Source of the DNA: SHWB01 sp050246875
GTDB taxonomy: Bacteria > Pseudomonadota > Alphaproteobacteria > UBA6615
NCBI GenBank assembly: GCA_050246875.1
Contig: JBFWVF010000002.1
Coordinates: 1-64,000 of the forward strand
DNA length: 64,000 nucleotides
Reading direction: 5' to 3'
Shown: positions 49,311 to 57,778 of the stretch, piece after piece
Layout of the letters: each line of letters begins with the position of its first letter
How positions within the stretch are numbered: position 1 is the stretch's first letter
The notes under the pieces: generated by a model
Told to the model about the DNA's origin: nothing
The model's input: the letters and a program-made list of their open reading frames with translations, nothing else
Database searches by the model: none
Position numbers and translations under genes: made by a program

Positions 49311-49613
49311 TCAGCCCCTGCCGTCGCCTGCGGCCGGCGGATCGAGGTGCAGGCGCAGGCGCCACCAGGAGCGGCCGCCCGGCGTCCGCTGCGGCCGCTC
49401 CAGCGTCGGCTGGCGCTCGTCGATGAGCCACAGCCAGAACGTCCACAACGGGCCGCCGGTGTCCCGCGGCGGCGCCTCGACGCCGACGTCGAGCACCGGG
49501 CCGGGCGCGGCTGCGGCCGCGCCGCGCAGACGCCGCCGCAGATAGAGCAGGGCCGCCCTCAGGCGCGATATCGGCGCCTTCGGCGGTTGCCCGGACTCGT
49601 CTGCCTGCTGCAC
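49311..49613 (-). CDS. Hypothetical protein
   Basis: A 100-aa frame of low complexity (Arg, Pro and Ala rich) with a conserved-looking middle (DTGGPLWTFWLWLIDERQPTLE). GTG 49613 has GGAG nine bases upstream, in a 28-base gap after the TPR gene. A competing plus-strand frame over the same bases is less plausible. No family recognised. Coding status is uncertain. Confidence 0.4.
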   Translation of the reverse strand: MQQADESGQPPKAPISRLRAALLYLRRRLRGAAAAAPGPVLDVGVEAPPRDTGGPLWTFWLWLIDERQPTLERPQRTPGGRSWWRLRLHLDPPAAGDGRG

Positions 49614-49641
49614 CGCGTTCGCTCCGCGCGATGCGGCGCGG

Positions 49642-50742
49642 CTATCTCGCCGCGGCCGTGCCACGCCAACTGTTCAGATAATCCTTGTTGCGCGGATTGA
49701 GGCGCAGGGCCCGCTCGAACTGCACGCGTGCCAGGTCGGGCCGCCCCACCTGTTGGTAGAGCTGGCCGAGACGATTGCGCAGCGCGGGGTTCTTCTTGTC
49801 GATCTCGACAGCCGCCACAAGCTGCGCCAGCCCTTCCGTCGTGCGTCCCTGCTTCAGTAGCATGTCCGCCCACGATTCGCGCGTCGTGCGATACTGCGGA
49901 TTGATCACGGCCGCGCGCTTGAAATACGCCTCGGCGGCGGCGTAGTTGCCGCGATTGGCCTCGATGACCGCCAGATTGAGGTTGGGGAACAGGAAATCGG
50001 GACGCTGCAGCAAGGCGCCGTTCAACAGCTCGATCGCACGCTCGTACTCCGCCGTGCGCTCGGCGTCGCTGAGGTTCGGCGCCCGTTCGGCCTTCAGCAT
50101 GTGCATGCGGCCGAGCAGGCCGTAGGCGAGGAAATGCTCCTCGACGGGACGGTCCTTCAGATAGTGGTCGACAGCCTCGTGCGTCTTGGGGAAGTCCCAG
50201 GCCCCGGCCGCCATCTCGATACGACGATGGTAGAGTGCCACGACATAGGGATTGATCGTCTCCAGCGTGTCGAGCGCCGCCTTGCGCAGGATGCTGTCGA
50301 TTTCCTGTGGCTTGCCGCGCGCGGTGACGCGGTGGACCGGCTTGTTCTCATCCTTGCTGTAGACGCGGATGGTAAGGACAATATCCTCGCCCTGCTCCGT
50401 CACCTCGCCGTTGATGTAGACGGGGATCATGCCGAGCAGGTTGCGCATGCCGGTGACCAGAAGCTGGATCTCGAAGAAATCCTCGAAAGCGCCGATCGAT
50501 TTCTCGAGGCTGCCCTCCTCGAGGGTCACCGACGACAGCTCCGAGGCCGCCCCGGCGTTGATTTCGCTCATGTAGTCGCTGAGCTGGCGCGTGATGACCA
50601 CCTCGTCGAAGCCACGTGAGGCCAGTGTCCACGGCACGCTGATGCGGTTGAGCGCGATGTCTTCGCCCGTGATCATGGCCAACACGAAGACGCCGCCGGC
50701 GGCGAGGAACGGCAGCGTCAGGATGCTGAGGTCAGGAATCAT
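49642..50742 (-). CDS. TPR-repeat protein with N-terminal membrane anchor
   Basis: A 366-aa protein. The N-terminal helix (about 5-27, LSILTLPFLAAGGVFVLAMITG) anchors it in the membrane. A central domain of unknown type (about 30-190) contains a beta-rich part (GEVTEQGEDIVLTIRVYS). From about 230 on there are TPR repeats (LNGALLQRPDFLFPNLNLAVIEANRGNYAAAEAYFKRAAVINPQ; LARVQFERALRLNPRNKDYL), which scaffold protein complexes. ATG 50742 has GGGGGTAAC directly upstream. Role unknown. Confidence 0.8.
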   Translation of the reverse strand: MIPDLSILTLPFLAAGGVFVLAMITGEDIALNRISVPWTLASRGFDEVVITRQLSDYMSEINAGAASELSSVTLEEGSLEKSIGAFEDFFEIQLLVTGMRNLLGMIPVYINGEVTEQGEDIVLTIRVYSKDENKPVHRVTARGKPQEIDSILRKAALDTLETINPYVVALYHRRIEMAAGAWDFPKTHEAVDHYLKDRPVEEHFLAYGLLGRMHMLKAERAPNLSDAERTAEYERAIELLNGALLQRPDFLFPNLNLAVIEANRGNYAAAEAYFKRAAVINPQYRTTRESWADMLLKQGRTTEGLAQLVAAVEIDKKNPALRNRLGQLYQQVGRPDLARVQFERALRLNPRNKDYLNSWRGTAAAR

Positions 50743-50868
50743 GTTACCCCCGGGCGACGGCCGCAGACGGCCCTGCGCGGATGCGCGCCGAATCAAGGAT
50801 ACGCTTGGAAAAGAACGGACTCCACCGCTATCATGCCGCTCCCGACGTTGGGCGAGGATACGATCGGT

Positions 50869-51795
50869 ATGATGTCGCGGTGGCTGCCGGCCCTCCTGCT
50901 GCCGGTACTTGCGCTGGCGCACGCCGGCGAGGCGACGGCGCAGGCCCGGCTCTATGCCGGGCCGGAGGCGGGCGTCCTGTACGAGGAGTCCGGCCCGCGG
51001 CTGATCACGGTGCTGTTCCCCACCTTCCGCCTCGGACTGCGCAGCAGCAGCGGCGGCCCGCAGACCCTGCGCCAGGTGCTGGAGAGCCCCGAGGCCATCG
51101 GCTTCGTCCAGAAGGACGTGCTGCGCGACCACCTCGCGCGGCGGCCGGGCGACATCGGGCGCCTGCAGAGCTTCGGCAACGTCGGCCTGCGCTGTGTCTA
51201 CGCGGCCGTGCGCAAGGGTGGCTGGGTCGCCAGTTTCGAGGATCTGCTGCGGCCGCGCGACGACCGGCCGATCAAGGTCGACATCGGCGAGGCCGAGGGC
51301 GACACCGCCGCGACCTTCGACGCCATGCGCCGCCTCGAACCGCGCCTCGCCTCGGTTTCGCTCGACCGCCGCGGCGGCATGCGGGCGCTCTACATGGTGG
51401 AAGCCGGCCTGACGGACGTCGCCCTGTTCGTCGAGGAGCCGAGCCTCGACAGCCCGGCGATCACACGCGTCGTCGAAAGCGAGTCGCTGACGTTCCTGCC
51501 GGTCGCGGCGCGCAGCCTGCTCGCCACCGACGCCGACGGCGATTCCAGCTATCAGTTCACGCGCGTGGTGGTCGACCGCAACCCGTGGCTGCGCAGCGAG
51601 ACGGCATACGAGACGCTGTGCACGCCGGTCGGCGTCGTGGTCAATGCGGCCGGCAACGAAGCCTTTCTCGACGCGGTCGCCTACGCCAGCATCAACGGCG
51701 ACCTCGTTCCGCGCGAACCGCCCCTGGTTGATCGCGTACTGCGCCAGGCGGAAGCCGCGCGCGACGCGCTGGTCGACCTGCTGCGGCGCCTCTAG
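50869..51795 (+). CDS. TAXI-like periplasmic binding protein
   Basis: A 308-aa protein with a signal peptide (about 1-25, ending EATAQA) and a periplasmic-binding fold. RLYAGPEAGVLYEESGPRLITVL, SSGGPQTLRQVLESPEAIGFVQKDV and ALFVEEPSLDSPAI follow the layout of TAXI solute receptors, but similarity is modest. There is no TRAP permease next to it. ATG 50869 is chosen for the signal peptide; two extra in-frame starts lie nearby. It leads a plus-strand run with the next genes up to mlaA. Confidence 0.65.
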   Translation: MMSRWLPALLLPVLALAHAGEATAQARLYAGPEAGVLYEESGPRLITVLFPTFRLGLRSSSGGPQTLRQVLESPEAIGFVQKDVLRDHLARRPGDIGRLQSFGNVGLRCVYAAVRKGGWVASFEDLLRPRDDRPIKVDIGEAEGDTAATFDAMRRLEPRLASVSLDRRGGMRALYMVEAGLTDVALFVEEPSLDSPAITRVVESESLTFLPVAARSLLATDADGDSSYQFTRVVVDRNPWLRSETAYETLCTPVGVVVNAAGNEAFLDAVAYASINGDLVPREPPLVDRVLRQAEAARDALVDLLRRL

Positions 51796-51874
51796 CCGGC
51801 GGCCCCGGCGCGGCGGCATGCCGCGGCGCGTCACGCCTGGAGACGCGGCCCGGGGCATGGGTCTGGGGGTTGGT

Positions 51875-52393
51875 ATGGTCCGGCAAGCGACCTGTCGCAG
51901 TCGGCTTCGGCGTCTCGCCGCGGCGCTGGCCATAATGCTCGTCGCCGCGCTGGCAGCCATTCAGCCGGCCGCCCCCGCCCGGGCGCAGGACTTCGGCCAT
52001 CTCCGCCAGTTCGTGCGGCAGGACGTTTCGCCGCTGGTCGCCGACGCCCGTGCCGTCGGCGAGGCCTGCGTGTTCGGCGCCGCGGCGGGCGCCTTCGGCA
52101 TGCTGGTCTTCGGCGCGCCGCTGGCTGCCAGCGGTGTCGGCGCCCCCAGCATCGCCAGCATCACGCTCGGCGCCGCGGCGGCCGGTTGCGTGCTCGGCTT
52201 CGTCGGCAGCAGCGCGGCGACCGCGTTCGGCTACCTGTGGGAACGCAGCGTCGCGCCGAGCGTCGAGAATTCGCCGGGCCGCGCACCGCGGGCACGCCCC
52301 GGCGAGACAGCGCCCGAGATGCAGGCCGGACCGGCAGGCAGTGACCGGCCTGCCGCAACCGCCGTCAGCTATCCGGTCGCGCGGCCGCAGTGA
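51875..52393 (+). CDS. Secreted glycine-rich protein, unknown
   Basis: A 172-aa protein with a long signal peptide (to about residue 36, ending APARAQ) and a Gly/Ala-rich hydrophobic middle (VFGAAAGAFGMLVFG, TLGAAAAGCVLGFVGSSAA), then a Pro-rich tail. Its style resembles the small glycine-rich proteins at 37352 and 53815, without clear sequence identity. ATG 51875 has GGGGG upstream. Its stop codon overlaps the GTGATG of the mlaA gene, which implies coupled translation. Confidence 0.6.
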   Translation: MVRQATCRSRLRRLAAALAIMLVAALAAIQPAAPARAQDFGHLRQFVRQDVSPLVADARAVGEACVFGAAAGAFGMLVFGAPLAASGVGAPSIASITLGAAAAGCVLGFVGSSAATAFGYLWERSVAPSVENSPGRAPRARPGETAPEMQAGPAGSDRPAATAVSYPVARPQ

Positions 52394-53217
52394 TGGCCGC
52401 CCGCGCATCGTCCGTCGGCCGGTGGCGCACCGCCGTCGCCCTCGCGCTGGCACTGACCGCCGGGTTCGCCCGCCCGGCCCTCGCCGAAGACCGCGCCCTG
52501 CCGTCGCGCGAGGACATCGGCGCCCTCACCGACCAGATCCTGCGCGAGGCCGGGAGCGGCGACCCGCTGGAGCCGCTCAACCGGCTGACCGATTCCTTCA
52601 ACAATCTGGTCGAGGAACACGCGCTCGATCCGTTCTACCGCTTCTATACCGGAAAGGTGCCCTCCGAAGTTCGCAAGGGTGTGTCCAACGTCTTCCGGAA
52701 TCTGCGGGAGCCGATCACGGCGGTCAGTTCGGCACTGGAAGGGGACCTCGCGAACGCCGGCGTCGCGGGCATGCGCTTCGCCCTCAATTCGACCGTCGGC
52801 GGCCTCGGCGTGCTCGATGTCGCCGAAGATTTCGGTCTGCAGTCGCGCCGGATGGATCTCGGCGCCACGCTCTGCCGCTACGGCATCCCCGAGGGGCCGT
52901 ATCTCGTGCTGCCGATCATCGGCCCGACCAGCGCCCGCGACCTGGTCGGCCGCGTGACGACCAACATCACGATCTACAGCTTCGCCGGTGCGTTGTTCTA
53001 TCCGTACTATGGCGGCAAGCAACTGAGCGAGTACGTAGACCAGCGTCCGGACGTCGACCTGGCGATGACCGGCGCCGTCGATGCCTACGCCCGCAAGCGC
53101 TCGATCTTCCGGCAGAGCGAGGCCGTGCTCTGCCGCGAGACCTTGCCGGAGACGGAAGCACCGACGCTCGGCGAGCGGCCGGCCAGGCCGACCCCGCCAG
53201 CCCGGCCACGAAACTGA
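52393..53217 (+). CDS. mlaA: MlaA/VacJ-family protein
   Basis: A 274-aa outer-membrane-associated protein of the phospholipid-removal family. DPLEPLNRLTDSFNN and FYRFYTGKVPSEVRKGVSNVFRNLREP are the family N-terminal blocks, and YGIPEGPYLVLPIIGPTSARDLVG is the diagnostic central block. The signal peptide ends ARPALAED without a lipobox Cys, so it is not an ordinary lipoprotein. The start is ATG 52393, with an adjacent GTG at 52390 overlapping the previous stop. It may serve the fused Mla-type transporter at 41858. That link is inferred. Confidence 0.88.
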   Translation: MAARASSVGRWRTAVALALALTAGFARPALAEDRALPSREDIGALTDQILREAGSGDPLEPLNRLTDSFNNLVEEHALDPFYRFYTGKVPSEVRKGVSNVFRNLREPITAVSSALEGDLANAGVAGMRFALNSTVGGLGVLDVAEDFGLQSRRMDLGATLCRYGIPEGPYLVLPIIGPTSARDLVGRVTTNITIYSFAGALFYPYYGGKQLSEYVDQRPDVDLAMTGAVDAYARKRSIFRQSEAVLCRETLPETEAPTLGERPARPTPPARPRN

Positions 53218-53235
53218 CGGGCGAGGGAGGCCATC

Positions 53236-53697
53236 GTGGCCGACAACCAGCCCGCACGGCGGCGCACACGATACTACAGCTTCGACTTCCGTGGCTTCGT
53301 CGCGCGCTGGCTGTTCGCCACGTTTCTCGTCTTCGGCCTCTACAATCCCAGCGGCGCATCGCTCTTCCACTGGCTGCGCGACGATTTCGCCGCCTACTGG
53401 ATGCTGCTGCTGCCCGCTGCCGGTCTGGCGGCGATCTTCTACTTCCTCACGGTGCGGGCAACGGTCCTGTATCTCCGCATCGTCGGGATGTCCCTGGTCA
53501 CAGCCCTGCTGGGCAGCGCCGTCTGGGTGCTGTCGGATCTCGGTGCCGTCGATCTCGGCAATCGGGCCGAACTCGAACTCGCGATCCTGCTGGTGTTCAG
53601 CAGCCTGCTGGCGGCAGGCATCTCCGGCATGCACGTCGAAACCCGCGTCACCGGCATGGTTAACGTCGACGACCTCACCATCGACCCCGCGCCCTGA
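53236..53697 (+). CDS. DUF6524-family membrane protein 3
   Basis: A 153-aa four-helix membrane protein. RWLFATFLVFGLYNPSGASLFHWL and LLGSAVWVLSDLGAVDLG are the two family blocks, close to the copy at 39090. GTG 53236 is preceded by GGGAGG at six to twelve bases. It follows mlaA by 18 bases and is followed by a glycine-rich protein and a mitofilin-like protein, repeating the composition of the 39-41.8 kb group. Confidence 0.8.
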   Translation: MADNQPARRRTRYYSFDFRGFVARWLFATFLVFGLYNPSGASLFHWLRDDFAAYWMLLLPAAGLAAIFYFLTVRATVLYLRIVGMSLVTALLGSAVWVLSDLGAVDLGNRAELELAILLVFSSLLAAGISGMHVETRVTGMVNVDDLTIDPAP

Positions 53698-53814
53698 TCG
53701 CGCCGACGGGCGTTGCGGTTCTAAGTCCTCGCTGGCCACCGCCGCGGGGTCTATACTTCGGGATGCTGCATGTCGGTGTCGCGGATCACGTTGCATGAAG
53801 ATGGAGATCGCATC

Positions 53815-54180
53815 ATGTTGAAATTCGCCCTCGCCCTGATCGTGGCGCTGCCGCTTGCCGGCCCGGCACTGGCCCAGGGTACGACTCCGGCGCCCGCCAC
53901 GCCGGTTCCGCCCGTGCAGGTCCAGCCCTATCCGGGCCTGACGCCGTCGGACCTGATGGAAACCAAGATCGACGGTTATCGCATGCTGGCGATCGCGGCC
54001 GGCGCGGTCGGTGGCGCCATCGTCACCAATATCGTTATCGGCGGCGTCGTTTCGCCCGTCCTGATGGCCGGCGGTGTCGGCGGACTCGGCGGTGCGTCGG
54101 CCCTCGTCCACGGTGTCGCGGTCGTCGCGGGCGGTATCGCCGGCGGCTACTTCGGCGACTGGCTCTACACCGGCCAGTAG
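53815..54180 (+). CDS. Small glycine-rich membrane protein B
   Basis: A 121-aa paralogue of the protein at 37352. It has a signal peptide (1-21, ending GPALAQ), a Pro-rich linker and the shared segments DGYRMLAIAAGAVGG and GGYFGDWLYTGQ around Gly-zipper hydrophobic helices. ATG 53815 follows GGAG by nine bases; an upstream in-frame ATG would precede the signal peptide by 15 residues. A perfect 14-base palindrome GTCGTCCGGACGAC follows at 54182-54195. Function unknown. Confidence 0.72.
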   Translation: MLKFALALIVALPLAGPALAQGTTPAPATPVPPVQVQPYPGLTPSDLMETKIDGYRMLAIAAGAVGGAIVTNIVIGGVVSPVLMAGGVGGLGGASALVHGVAVVAGGIAGGYFGDWLYTGQ

Positions 54181-54328
54181 CGTCGTCCGGACGACACACA
54201 ACGGGCATGATGCCGGGGCCTGTGAACGGCTGAGTGGCGCGCCGCGCGATGGCGTGCACGGACCATGACGGTCGCATCTGTTAATCTTGCCGTCGCCACG
54301 CGTCGCGGGTGACCGGGAGGAGATTACG

Positions 54329-55579
54329 GTGACAGTTTCCGACGATGGTACCGGGCGGACACCCGCGACCCCCGATTCCGACCCGTCCGGGGCCACCGAC
54401 GGCGGTACCGTCCACGAAGGCGAGGTGGTGACGGCCGAGGCCGTCGCCGCTCCCGACGCCGCACCGGCGCCAGAGGCGGCAAGGCCCGAGACCACGGCGA
54501 CGCAAGATCCGCCGGCCGATCCCGTCGCGGCGCCGGCGGCTGCGGTCGCGCCCCGTCGCGGCGGCGGCTTTGCCGTGTTCGTGGCGCTGATTGCGCTTCT
54601 CGTCGCCCTCGCGGCGCTCGCCGCCACGCTGCGGCCGGACCTGCTGCGCCACATTCCCGGGATCGCGACGGCGCGCGCGCCGGCGGCGTCGCTGGCGCCG
54701 CTGGAGAAGCGCCTCGCCGCGCTCGAGGCACTGCCCGCGGAGTTCAAGGCCCTCGGCGAGCAGGTCACGGCATTGGCGGCACGGCCGGTCGCCGAGCCGG
54801 TCGCTCCGGACACGGAAACGCCGGCGCGCCTCGCCGCGCTCGAGGAGCGGCTGTCGGCCTTCGAGGCCGACGCGACCCGGCTGGCCGAAGAGGTCGGCCA
54901 GGCGGTCGCCACCGCCGAGAACGAACGCGGTGCGCTCGCCGAGCGCCTCGCCGCGACATCGGACGCGGTGACACAGGCGGCGCCCGCCTCCGCACTGTCG
55001 GCGCTGGACGAACGCCTTGCCACCCTCGAAAAGGTCGAGACCGGCACCTCGCAGGGGCAGGCCGTGGCGCTGGCACTGGCGGCGGCGGGCCTGCGCCGCG
55101 CCGTCGTCGAGGGCGCCGCGCTCGCCCAGCCGCTGGCGCTGGCCCGCAAGTTCGCCGCCGACGATGCCGCCATCGCACCGGCGCTGGCCACGCTCGATGC
55201 CGCCGCGACCAACGGCATTCCGTCCGAGGCCGTGCTGCGCGGCGAACTCGCGGCGATCGCCAACGCCGTGCATGTCGCCATGCGCGATGCGCCCGGAACG
55301 TCGTGGGGCAAGCGCACGCTCTCGCGCATCGAGGATGCCCTGTCGCTGCGCCGGCCCGCCACGACGGGATCGGGGCAGGAAGCCATGCTGGCACGCGCCC
55401 AGGCCTACCTCGCGAACGGCGATGTCGCCGGCGCCAGCACGACGCTCGCGAGCTATTCGGGCGCCGGCAGCGCGGCGGTGGCCGCATGGAGGGCCCGCGC
55501 GGCAAGCCGGGTCGCCGTTCTCGCCGCCGTCACCGCGATCGAGACGCGTGCCTATGAACGGATGGCCGCCGGCCAGTAG
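54329..55579 (+). CDS. Mitofilin-like single-TM protein 3
   Basis: A 416-aa protein. A disordered acidic/Pro-rich N-terminus (to about 75) is followed by one membrane helix (GFAVFVALIALLVALAALAATL), a coiled coil (about 105-235) and a helical domain with AAAGLRRAVVEGAALAQPLALARKFAADDAAIAPALATL and TNGIPSEAVL, matching the family blocks in the proteins at 32692 and 40442. GTG 54329 has GGGAGGAG upstream and is much better than TTG 54287. It forms a group with the genes at 53236 and 53815. Confidence 0.75.
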   Translation: MTVSDDGTGRTPATPDSDPSGATDGGTVHEGEVVTAEAVAAPDAAPAPEAARPETTATQDPPADPVAAPAAAVAPRRGGGFAVFVALIALLVALAALAATLRPDLLRHIPGIATARAPAASLAPLEKRLAALEALPAEFKALGEQVTALAARPVAEPVAPDTETPARLAALEERLSAFEADATRLAEEVGQAVATAENERGALAERLAATSDAVTQAAPASALSALDERLATLEKVETGTSQGQAVALALAAAGLRRAVVEGAALAQPLALARKFAADDAAIAPALATLDAAATNGIPSEAVLRGELAAIANAVHVAMRDAPGTSWGKRTLSRIEDALSLRRPATTGSGQEAMLARAQAYLANGDVAGASTTLASYSGAGSAAVAAWRARAASRVAVLAAVTAIETRAYERMAAGQ

Positions 55580-55640
55580 CGGCACCGTCGCCGGAGCGAA
55601 CGGGCTGTCCGGACGGATAGCCCCAGAGTGCCGGAAATGG

Positions 55641-55716
55641 TGGTGGAGCCGAGGGGAATCGAACCCCTGACCTCCTCATTGCGAACGAGGCGCTCTCCCA
55701 ACTGAGCTACGGCCCC
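55641..55716 (-). tRNA. tRNA-Ala (CGC)
   Basis: A 76-nt cloverleaf on the minus strand. Acceptor stem GGGGCCG/CGGCTCC includes the G3-U70 wobble pair that identifies alanine tRNAs. The D-arm is GCTC...GAGC, the anticodon loop TTCGCAA (anticodon CGC), and the T-arm AGGGG-TTCGATT-CCCCT. CCA is encoded. It decodes GCG, a frequent alanine codon in this GC-rich genome. Confidence 0.97.
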
Positions 55717-55884
55717 ACCGTGGCCAGACCGGGGCGAAAACGGCCCCCGGCGTCGGGACGGCGGATATTGTTGATGGGCCCCCGCGCTGTCAAGGCGGGC
55801 ACACCGCCCACCGGCCCATTGCTGGACTTGGCCGCTGGACGGGGGCTAGTCTCGCCGCCGCCCGCCGGAGGAGCCGCGCCGCCG

Positions 55885-56166
55885 ATGCAATCGCTGTTTC
55901 AACTGATCGACATCGTCCTCGACCTCTACACTTGGGCGCTGATCATCTCGGTCGTGCTGACCTGGCTGGTGCAGTTCAACGTGCTCAACACGTCGAACCG
56001 CATCGTCTATGTCGTCGGCGACTTCCTCTACCGCATCACCGAGCCGCTGCTGCGGCCGATCCGGCAGGTGGTGCCGTCGATCGGCGGCGTCGACATCTCG
56101 CCGCTGGTGCTGCTGCTGGCGATTTGGCTGCTGCGTAGCCTGCTGCGCGAGTATGGCCCCATCTGA
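55885..56166 (+). CDS. yggT: YggT-family membrane protein
   Basis: A 93-aa inner-membrane protein with two hydrophobic helices. The family features are YTWALIISVVLTWL in the first part and LYRITEPLLRPIRQVVPSIGGVDISPLVLLL in the second. Members are linked to osmotic tolerance and membrane-protein placement; the function is not settled. ATG 55885 has GGAGGAG upstream. It overlaps the yggU start by 14 bases, the order commonly seen in proteobacteria. Confidence 0.9.
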   Translation: MQSLFQLIDIVLDLYTWALIISVVLTWLVQFNVLNTSNRIVYVVGDFLYRITEPLLRPIRQVVPSIGGVDISPLVLLLAIWLLRSLLREYGPI

Positions 56167-56491
56167 GCGGCCCTGGCGGATCGTGAAAGACGGGGTCGCC
56201 GTGCGTATTCGCGTGACGCCGCGCGCGCGCCGCGCTGCCGTTGCCGGCATCGTCGCGCTGCCCGACGGACCGGCCATCCGCGTCGCGGTGGCGGCGCCGC
56301 CGGCCGATGGCGCCGCCAACGCCGCCGTGCTGAAGCTGCTGGCCGAGGCGTGGGGTCTCCCACGCTCGGCGCTCGCCATCGCGGCCGGCGCGTCGGGACG
56401 CAGCAAGACCATTACCGTGGCGGGCGATCCGGCCCGGCTCGCCACGACTCTCGAAACCTGGCTCACCGGTGCGGAAGGGGTATCGGCATGA
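56153..56491 (+). CDS. yggU: DUF167 protein (YggU-like)
   Basis: A 112-aa protein. VRVTPRARR-type segment (IRVTPRARRAAVAG), RVAVAAPPADGAANAAVLKLLA and GRSKTITVAG are the conserved blocks of DUF167. The function is unknown, though the fold is small and possibly RNA- or protein-binding. ATG 56153 sits inside yggT and the stop overlaps folD (ATGA). Confidence 0.9.
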   Translation: MAPSERPWRIVKDGVAVRIRVTPRARRAAVAGIVALPDGPAIRVAVAAPPADGAANAAVLKLLAEAWGLPRSALAIAAGASGRSKTITVAGDPARLATTLETWLTGAEGVSA

Positions 56492-57402
56492 CCGCGGCGA
56501 TCATCGACGGCAAGGCCTTCGCCGAGGGACTGCGCGCCCGCGTCGGCGCGGCGGCGGCTTCCCTCAAGGCATCCAGCGGCCTCGTGCCCGGCCTCGCCGT
56601 GGTGCTGGTCGGCGCGGATCCCGCCTCGCAGGTCTATGTCCGCAGCAAGAGCCGCGCCGCCGAGCAGGCCGGCCTCGCGCATTTCGACCACCATTTGCCG
56701 GCCTCGACGCCGCAGGCGGAGCTAGAGGCGCTCGTTGCGCGCCTCAACGCCGACGACGCCGTCGATGGCATTCTCGTGCAACTTCCCCTTCCGAAAGGGC
56801 TCGACTCGACGCGCGTGATCGCCGCCATCGATCCGGCGAAGGACGTCGACGGTCTCAACGTCGTCAACGCCGGCCTGCTGGCCAGCGGCAACATGGACCG
56901 GGCGCTGGTGCCCTGCACGCCCCTCGGCTCGCTGATGCTGCTGAAGGACCGCCTCGGCGATCTGTCGGGCGCCGACGCCGTCGTCGTCGGCCGCTCGGTG
57001 CTGGTCGGCCGGCCGATGGCGCAGCTCCTCATCGGCGAGAACTGCACGGTCACGGTAGCGCATTCGCGCACGCGCGACCTCGCCGCGCGCTGCCGCGCCG
57101 CCGACATCCTCGTCGCCGCCGTCGGCCGCCCGGAAATGATCCGCGGCGACTGGGTGAAGCCCGGCGCCACCGTCATCGACGTCGGCATCAACCGCGTCGC
57201 CGCGCCGACGCCGGAGAAGCCGGACGGCACGAAGCTCGTCGGCGACGTTGCCTTCGCCGAGGCGAAAGAGGTAGCCGGTGCCATCACGCCCGTGCCCGGC
57301 GGCGTCGGGCCGATGACCATTGCCTGCCTGCTGGCCAACACCGTCACCGCCGCCTGCCGGCGCCGCGGCGTCGCCGTGCCGGCTCAGCTCGCCAGCCGGT
57401 AG
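56488..57402 (+). CDS. folD: Bifunctional methylenetetrahydrofolate dehydrogenase/cyclohydrolase FolD
   Basis: A 304-aa cytosolic enzyme that interconverts 5,10-methylene- and 10-formyl-tetrahydrofolate using NADP. YVRSKSRAAEQAG (catalytic Tyr and Lys), DGILVQLPLPKGLD, PCTPLGSLMLL and GRSVLVGRPMAQLL are typical, as is PGGVGPMTIACLLANTV at the end. Length and motifs are intact. It starts within the yggU stop. The 3' end overlaps the convergent DUF3253 gene by 19 bases. Confidence 0.96.
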   Translation: MTAAIIDGKAFAEGLRARVGAAAASLKASSGLVPGLAVVLVGADPASQVYVRSKSRAAEQAGLAHFDHHLPASTPQAELEALVARLNADDAVDGILVQLPLPKGLDSTRVIAAIDPAKDVDGLNVVNAGLLASGNMDRALVPCTPLGSLMLLKDRLGDLSGADAVVVGRSVLVGRPMAQLLIGENCTVTVAHSRTRDLAARCRAADILVAAVGRPEMIRGDWVKPGATVIDVGINRVAAPTPEKPDGTKLVGDVAFAEAKEVAGAITPVPGGVGPMTIACLLANTVTAACRRRGVAVPAQLASR

Positions 57403-57671
57403 CGGACGACGCCCTTCACGGTCTCCGGGTCGGCCGGCTTGCCCTTGCGCAGGATCTCGATGCGCCCCGCGCGCGCGAGGTGCAGTGCCTGCTGGCGCAC
57501 CGCCGGCAGGAAGCGCCGCCACAGGTCGGGCGGGTCGACCGGCCGCCGCCGGCCTTCGGCAATGGCCCGCGCCACCGCCTCGCCGGCGATGGAGCCGCCT
57601 GCCGGCAGGGCGGCCAGCGCGTCGAGGATGGCGCGAGCGACGGGATCGAGGACGGGGGGCGTGTCTGTCAT
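57384..57671 (-). CDS. DUF3253-family small protein
   Basis: A 95-aa cytosolic protein resembling DUF3253: a winged-helix-like fold with GEAVARAIAEG, WRRFLPAVRQQALHLARAGRIEILRKGKPADPETVKGVVRYRL. DNA binding is plausible but unproven. ATG 57671 is the only good start. It overlaps the folD end on the opposite strand. Confidence 0.8.
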   Translation of the reverse strand: MTDTPPVLDPVARAILDALAALPAGGSIAGEAVARAIAEGRRRPVDPPDLWRRFLPAVRQQALHLARAGRIEILRKGKPADPETVKGVVRYRLAS

Positions 57672-57778
57672 GCGCGGCCTCTAGCATGCGGCCGGCCGGG
57701 CGGCCATATCGCATGCGGCGGGCTTGACGCGGCCCGGCCGGGGGGCGAGACAGGAACCCCGAACCTGGAGGGCAGCAC

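Noticed and set aside
49347..49700. A plus-strand open frame of 117 codons over the GNAT-TPR interval.
   Set aside because: It is Arg/Pro-rich, overlaps the TPR gene end and has no ribosome binding site. The minus-strand frame is the better, though still weak, candidate.
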